A stretch of 10,591 nucleotides of DNA, from the NCBI GenBank assembly GCA_028869395.1, contig JAGWSE010000216.1:1-10591 (forward strand), in the 5' to 3' direction. Of the stretch, positions 7,366 to 10,591 are shown piece by piece (within the stretch, counting starts at the first letter, position 1; the number at the start of each line of letters is the position of its first letter). The position numbers and the translations under genes were made by a program. Origin of the DNA: Alphaproteobacteria bacterium (lineage in GTDB: Bacteria; Pseudomonadota; Alphaproteobacteria; Caulobacterales; Caulobacteraceae). A model generated the notes under the pieces. It was not told the origin of the DNA, did no database searches, and worked only from the letters and a program-made list of their open reading frames with translations.

Positions 7366-8898
7366 GTGACCAGTGGGATGCCAGTACTCATCGGCGTGGG
7401 CCAGTTCACCTACCGCGGCGATCCGGCGACCTCGCCCAGTCCCACGCAGCTGCTGAAGATTGCGGCGGAACGGGCGGCGGCCGACGCCGGCATCGGCGCC
7501 GCGGGGCTGGCGGCGATCGACGCGCTGGCCGTGGTCGGCTTCACCATCGACGCCGCCGGCGGCCGCAGGGTCATGCCGCACTCCAGCAATCCGCCGCAGA
7601 GCCTGTCCAAGCGGATCGGAGCGCAGCCGCGCTGGAGCGTCTATTCCAACATGGGCGGCAATACGCCCCAGTACCTCGTCAACACGCTCGCCGAGCGGAT
7701 CGCCCGCGGCGAGACCGACCTGGCCCTGACCGTCGGCGCGGAGTTCCTGGGCTCGGCGATGCGGCGCTTGGGCAAGGGCCTGCCGTTCGACGACTGGGAG
7801 GCGGAGGAGGACCACGACCTCGATCCGCCGCAGCGGATCGGCGATCCGCGCCCGGGCGTCACCGAGTACGAGGCGCGCCACGGGCTGAACCGCCCGATCA
7901 ACATCTATCCGATGTTCGAGAACGCGCTGAGGGCGCGCGATGGCCGCGCCATCCCCGATCACCAGCGCCGCATGGGCGAGCTGTTCTCGAAGTTCACCAA
8001 GGTCGCGGCGAACAACCCCGAGGCCTGGTTCCCCATCGCGCGCAGCCCGGAGGAGCTGATCACCGTCTCGGAGAAGAACCGGATGGTGGGCTTTCCGTAC
8101 CCCAAGCTGCTGAACGCGATCATGGAAGTGGATCAATCGGCTGCCGTGCTGATCGCCAGCGAGGCGAAGGCCCGCGAACTCGGCGTGCCGCAGGAGAAGT
8201 GGATCTACCTCCACGGTTGCGGCGACGCGGCCGATCTCTGGAACCCGATCGACCGGCAGAACTACCACTCCAGCCCGGCGATGCGATGGACCGGCAAGAA
8301 GGCGCTGGAGATGGCCGGGATCGGCCTCGACGTCATCCGTCACATCGACCTCTATTCCTGCTTCCCCGTCGCGGTGGAGATCGGGGCCGAGGAACTGGGG
8401 CTGTCGCTGGACGACCCGCGCGGGCTGACGGTCACCGGCGGTCTGCCCTACGCCGGCGGACCCGGGAACAACTACGTCATGCACTCGATCTCGGTGATGG
8501 CCGATCGCCTGCGCCGGGACCGGGGCGCCTATGGCCTGGTGACCGCAAACGGCTGGTACCTGACCAAGCAGTCGACGGGGATCTATTCGGCGAAGCGGCC
8601 CGAGAAGCCCTTTGAACGGGAGGACCCGGCCGTCCTCCAGCGCCAGATCGACGCCCTGGCCCATCCGGAGACCGTCGAGCAGCCCAGTGGCCGCGGCGTG
8701 ATCGAGACCTATACCGTCGTTCACCGCCGCGAGGGCCCGTTCATGGGCATCGTGGTGGGCCGCGACGAAGCGGGGCGGCGCTTCGTCGCCAACACGCCGG
8801 ACGATCCGGAAACGCTTGCGAGCCTGGAGCAGGGAGAGCAGGTGGGGCGCGCCGGGACGATCAACCCCGGCCAGGTCAACGTCTTCACGCCGGATTGA
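7366..8898 (+). CDS. Thiolase-like protein (TLP1/acetyl-CoA acetyltransferase-annotated family) lacking the classical catalytic residues
   Basis: The 510-residue product has the thiolase fold (opening PVLIGVGQ at 6-13, LTVGAEF at 121-127, VTGG at 356-359) and is of the type usually annotated acetyl-CoA acetyltransferase. Where classical thiolases carry the nucleophilic Cys in a CSSG-like motif, this has NMGGNT (95-100). The GHP histidine loop reads GGPGNNY (364-370), and the CxG segment with the second Cys reads TANGWYLTK (393-401). A YSCFP motif (330-334) stands where SCP2-type thiolases have HDCF. The last roughly 80 residues (about 430-510, with GRRFVANT and NPGQVNVF) fit the additional C-terminal domain of thiolase-like protein type 1. 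It may bind acyl-CoA without normal thiolysis; its reaction is unknown. It is the first gene of a probable operon. Alignments are by eye. Confidence 0.82.
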   Translation: MTSGMPVLIGVGQFTYRGDPATSPSPTQLLKIAAERAAADAGIGAAGLAAIDALAVVGFTIDAAGGRRVMPHSSNPPQSLSKRIGAQPRWSVYSNMGGNTPQYLVNTLAERIARGETDLALTVGAEFLGSAMRRLGKGLPFDDWEAEEDHDLDPPQRIGDPRPGVTEYEARHGLNRPINIYPMFENALRARDGRAIPDHQRRMGELFSKFTKVAANNPEAWFPIARSPEELITVSEKNRMVGFPYPKLLNAIMEVDQSAAVLIASEAKARELGVPQEKWIYLHGCGDAADLWNPIDRQNYHSSPAMRWTGKKALEMAGIGLDVIRHIDLYSCFPVAVEIGAEELGLSLDDPRGLTVTGGLPYAGGPGNNYVMHSISVMADRLRRDRGAYGLVTANGWYLTKQSTGIYSAKRPEKPFEREDPAVLQRQIDALAHPETVEQPSGRGVIETYTVVHRREGPFMGIVVGRDEAGRRFVANTPDDPETLASLEQGEQVGRAGTINPGQVNVFTPD

Positions 8899-8902
8899 AC
8901 GC

Positions 8903-9472
8903 ATGCCGCGCCTCTACCTGATCCGTCACGGCAAGCCCCTCGCGGGCTGGGGCGGCGCCGACGACGATCCAGGGCTGGACGAGACCGGTCAGGCGCAGGC
9001 CCGCGCGGCGCGTGACTGGTTGCTGGCGCGCCCGCCCGAGCATCGGCCCCAGCGGGTGGTAAGCTCGCCGCTTCGCCGCTGCCGCGAGACCGCCGAGCCG
9101 ACGGCGAACGCCCTGGGTGTCGCCGTCGAGGTCGATCCAATCGTGGGGGAGATCCCGACGCCGGCCAGCCTGCATCCGTCGGAGCGGCCGAGCTGGCTGC
9201 GGCAGGTGTTCCAAGGGACCTGGGGCGAGATCCGGGGCGACCTGGATTACGACGAATGGCGGCGCGAGATCGTGGGCTCGCTGCGCGCGCGCGGCGACAC
9301 GGCCGTCTTCTCGCACTACGTCGCCATCAACGCTGTCGTCTCGCACCTGTTGGGCGATGAACGGGTGCTGCACTTCCGGCCCGACCACGCCTCGATCACA
9401 ACACTGGAGACCGACGGGACGGATCTGGTGCTGGTCGAAAAGGGCCGCGAGGCCGCCACGGGCGTCCTCTGA
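8903..9472 (+). CDS. Histidine phosphatase superfamily protein (phosphoglycerate mutase-like)
   Basis: This 189-residue cytoplasmic protein belongs to the histidine phosphatase (PGAM) superfamily, whose members remove phosphate through a phosphohistidine intermediate. The RHG motif is at 8-10 (H9 the nucleophile), the second arginine is R58 in SSPLRRCRETA, a probable acid is E83 and the second catalytic histidine is H138 in FSHYVAINAV. All key residues are present, so it should be active. It lacks the longer insertions of true phosphoglycerate mutases, and its substrate cannot be told. The ATG lies 4 bases after the upstream stop codon with no Shine-Dalgarno sequence, so it is likely translated by coupling. 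A longer in-frame extension to 8816 lies inside the upstream gene and would place residues ahead of the RHG strand, so it was not chosen. Confidence 0.9.
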   Translation: MPRLYLIRHGKPLAGWGGADDDPGLDETGQAQARAARDWLLARPPEHRPQRVVSSPLRRCRETAEPTANALGVAVEVDPIVGEIPTPASLHPSERPSWLRQVFQGTWGEIRGDLDYDEWRREIVGSLRARGDTAVFSHYVAINAVVSHLLGDERVLHFRPDHASITTLETDGTDLVLVEKGREAATGVL

Positions 9473-9476
9473 GGAG
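9471..9476 (+). promoter_or_regulatory. Shine-Dalgarno sequence deciding the TTG start of nnr
   Basis: GAGGAG overlaps the stop codon of the phosphatase gene and lies 7 bases before TTG at 9484. No ATG or GTG occurs nearby in the nnr frame ahead of its conserved start region. Confidence 0.65.
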
Positions 9477-9483
9477 CCGCGTC

Positions 9484-10591
9484 TTGGCGCCGCGCCAGAT
9501 TCTCACGGTCGCAGAGACCGCCAAGGCCGACAAGGCGGCCATCGTCGCCGGGACCCCGGGCGTGACGCTCATAGAGCGCGCCGGAACGGCCGTGGCCGAC
9601 GCGATCAGCGCGCGGTTCCGGGCCCAGCCGGCGGTCGTGGTCTGCGGGCCGGGCAATAACGGGGGTGACGGCTATGTGGTGGCTCGTCTCCTGAAGGCGC
9701 GCGGTTGGCCCGTGGAGGTCCGCGCGCTCGGCGAGCCAACCACCGATGACGCCAAGGCGGCCCGCGGGCTCTGGGACGGACCCGTCGGGCGGCTGCGGGG
9801 CGGGTTCGAGGGCGCCCTGGTCGTGGACGCCCTGTTCGGCGCGGGGCTTTCGCGGCCGCTGGAAGCGGAGTCGGCGACGGCGGTGGCGCAAATGGCGGCG
9901 GCTTCGAACCGCGTCGTCGCGATCGACCTCCCAAGCGGCGTGCCGGGTGACACCGGCAAGCCGGTCGGACCGGCCGCTTCGGCGCGGCTCACGGTCACCT
10001 TCCACGCCAAGAAGCCCGCCCATGTGCTGGAGCCGGGCCGCAGCCTCTGCGGCGAGGTGGTGGTAGCCGACATCGGGCTCGGCGAGACCAGGAGCCGGAC
10101 CTTCGAGAACGGCCCAGAGCTGTGGGCGGGCCGCTTCCCCTGGCCCACGGCGGCCAGCCACAAACACGCACGCGGGCGCCTGATCGTGGTGAGCGGCGAG
10201 GCGTGGAGCACGGGCGCGGCGCGGCTCGCGGCCCGCGCCGGCCTCAGGATCGGGGCGGGACTGGTCACCATCCACTCGCCGCCCGACGCGCTGGCCTCCA
10301 ACGCAGCCCATCTGGAAGCCATCATGTTGCGTCCGTTCGAGACGGACCTCGAGCTCGAGCAGAGCGCCGCCCAGGTGGACGCCGCCGTCATCGGGCCGGC
10401 GGCCGGGGTGACGGAGTCCACCCTGCTCAATGTGCTGGCGCTGGCCAGGACCGGGGCCGCCCTGATCCTCGATGCGGACGCCATCACCGTGTTCCGCGAC
10501 GATCCGGGCGAGCTCTTCTCGGTGCTGGATCGCGACGACATCCTGACGCCGCACCCCGGCGAGTTCGAGCGGATCTTTCCCGGCCTGCTCG
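9484..10591 (+). CDS. nnr: Bifunctional NAD(P)H-hydrate epimerase / ADP-dependent dehydratase, N-terminal 369 residues (cut by right edge)
   Basis: Nnr repairs damaged nicotinamide cofactors. The N-terminal epimerase interconverts R and S forms of NAD(P)H hydrate, and the C-terminal dehydratase restores NAD(P)H using ADP (ATP in eukaryotes). The epimerase domain shows ILTVAE at 6-11, GPGNNGGDGYVVAR at 55-68, DALFGAG at 115-121 and DLPSG at 148-152. The dehydratase (ribokinase-like fold) begins near 220 with HKHARGRLIVVSG (226-238), then ARLAARAGLRIGAGLVTI, ILDADAIT (328-335) and LTPHPGEFERI (354-364). The catalytic NxGxGD region lies beyond the window. The product must start with TTG at 9484, supported by GAGGAG 7 bases upstream; the true start could only be moved by a few residues. 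It follows the phosphatase gene by 11 bases. YjeF/Nnr genes near glnBA are, as I recall, common in alphaproteobacteria. Confidence 0.94.
   Translation, partial: MAPRQILTVAETAKADKAAIVAGTPGVTLIERAGTAVADAISARFRAQPAVVVCGPGNNGGDGYVVARLLKARGWPVEVRALGEPTTDDAKAARGLWDGPVGRLRGGFEGALVVDALFGAGLSRPLEAESATAVAQMAAASNRVVAIDLPSGVPGDTGKPVGPAASARLTVTFHAKKPAHVLEPGRSLCGEVVVADIGLGETRSRTFENGPELWAGRFPWPTAASHKHARGRLIVVSGEAWSTGAARLAARAGLRIGAGLVTIHSPPDALASNAAHLEAIMLRPFETDLELEQSAAQVDAAVIGPAAGVTESTLLNVLALARTGAALILDADAITVFRDDPGELFSVLDRDDILTPHPGEFERIFPGLL

Overview
The window reads as an ordinary chromosomal stretch of a GC-rich alphaproteobacterium, most likely of the Caulobacterales (Caulobacter/Phenylobacterium type). 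The pointers are a ParE-type topoisomerase IV subunit with alphaproteobacterial features, a glnB-glnA pair, closely placed GANTC (CcrM-type) sites upstream of parE, and codons with strong G/C third positions throughout. The assignment to order is an inference from protein character, not from a search. There are no rRNA or tRNA genes, insertion sequences, CRISPR arrays or phage genes that I can see.

Left part (1-3237): a DEAD-box RNA helicase runs off the left edge on the minus strand. Behind it on the same strand lies parE, the ATPase subunit of topoisomerase IV. Divergent from parE is a small plus-strand gene for a 69-residue protein with two predicted membrane spans. The 215-base divergent region carries two GANTC sites just ahead of parE.

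Middle (3238-7115, minus strand): a strong hairpin separates the small gene from a convergent, exported M61-family metallopeptidase with a C-terminal PDZ domain. A clear intrinsic terminator then closes the glnB-glnA operon (PII signal protein and type I glutamine synthetase), the central ammonium-assimilation pair.

Right part (7116-10591, plus strand): a 250-base divergent control region is followed by three tightly spaced genes. They are a thiolase-fold protein that seems to lack the classical catalytic residues, a histidine-phosphatase-family protein, and the bifunctional NAD(P)H-hydrate repair enzyme Nnr, cut by the right edge. Spacings of 4 and 11 bases suggest one transcript. Two of the three genes appear to use non-ATG starts (GTG and TTG), each chosen because a good Shine-Dalgarno sequence sits at the right distance.

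I found no convincing new multi-gene system. The observations most worth a second look are the apparently non-classical thiolase-like protein with its operon partners, the paired methylation sites before parE, and the small membrane protein beside parE.
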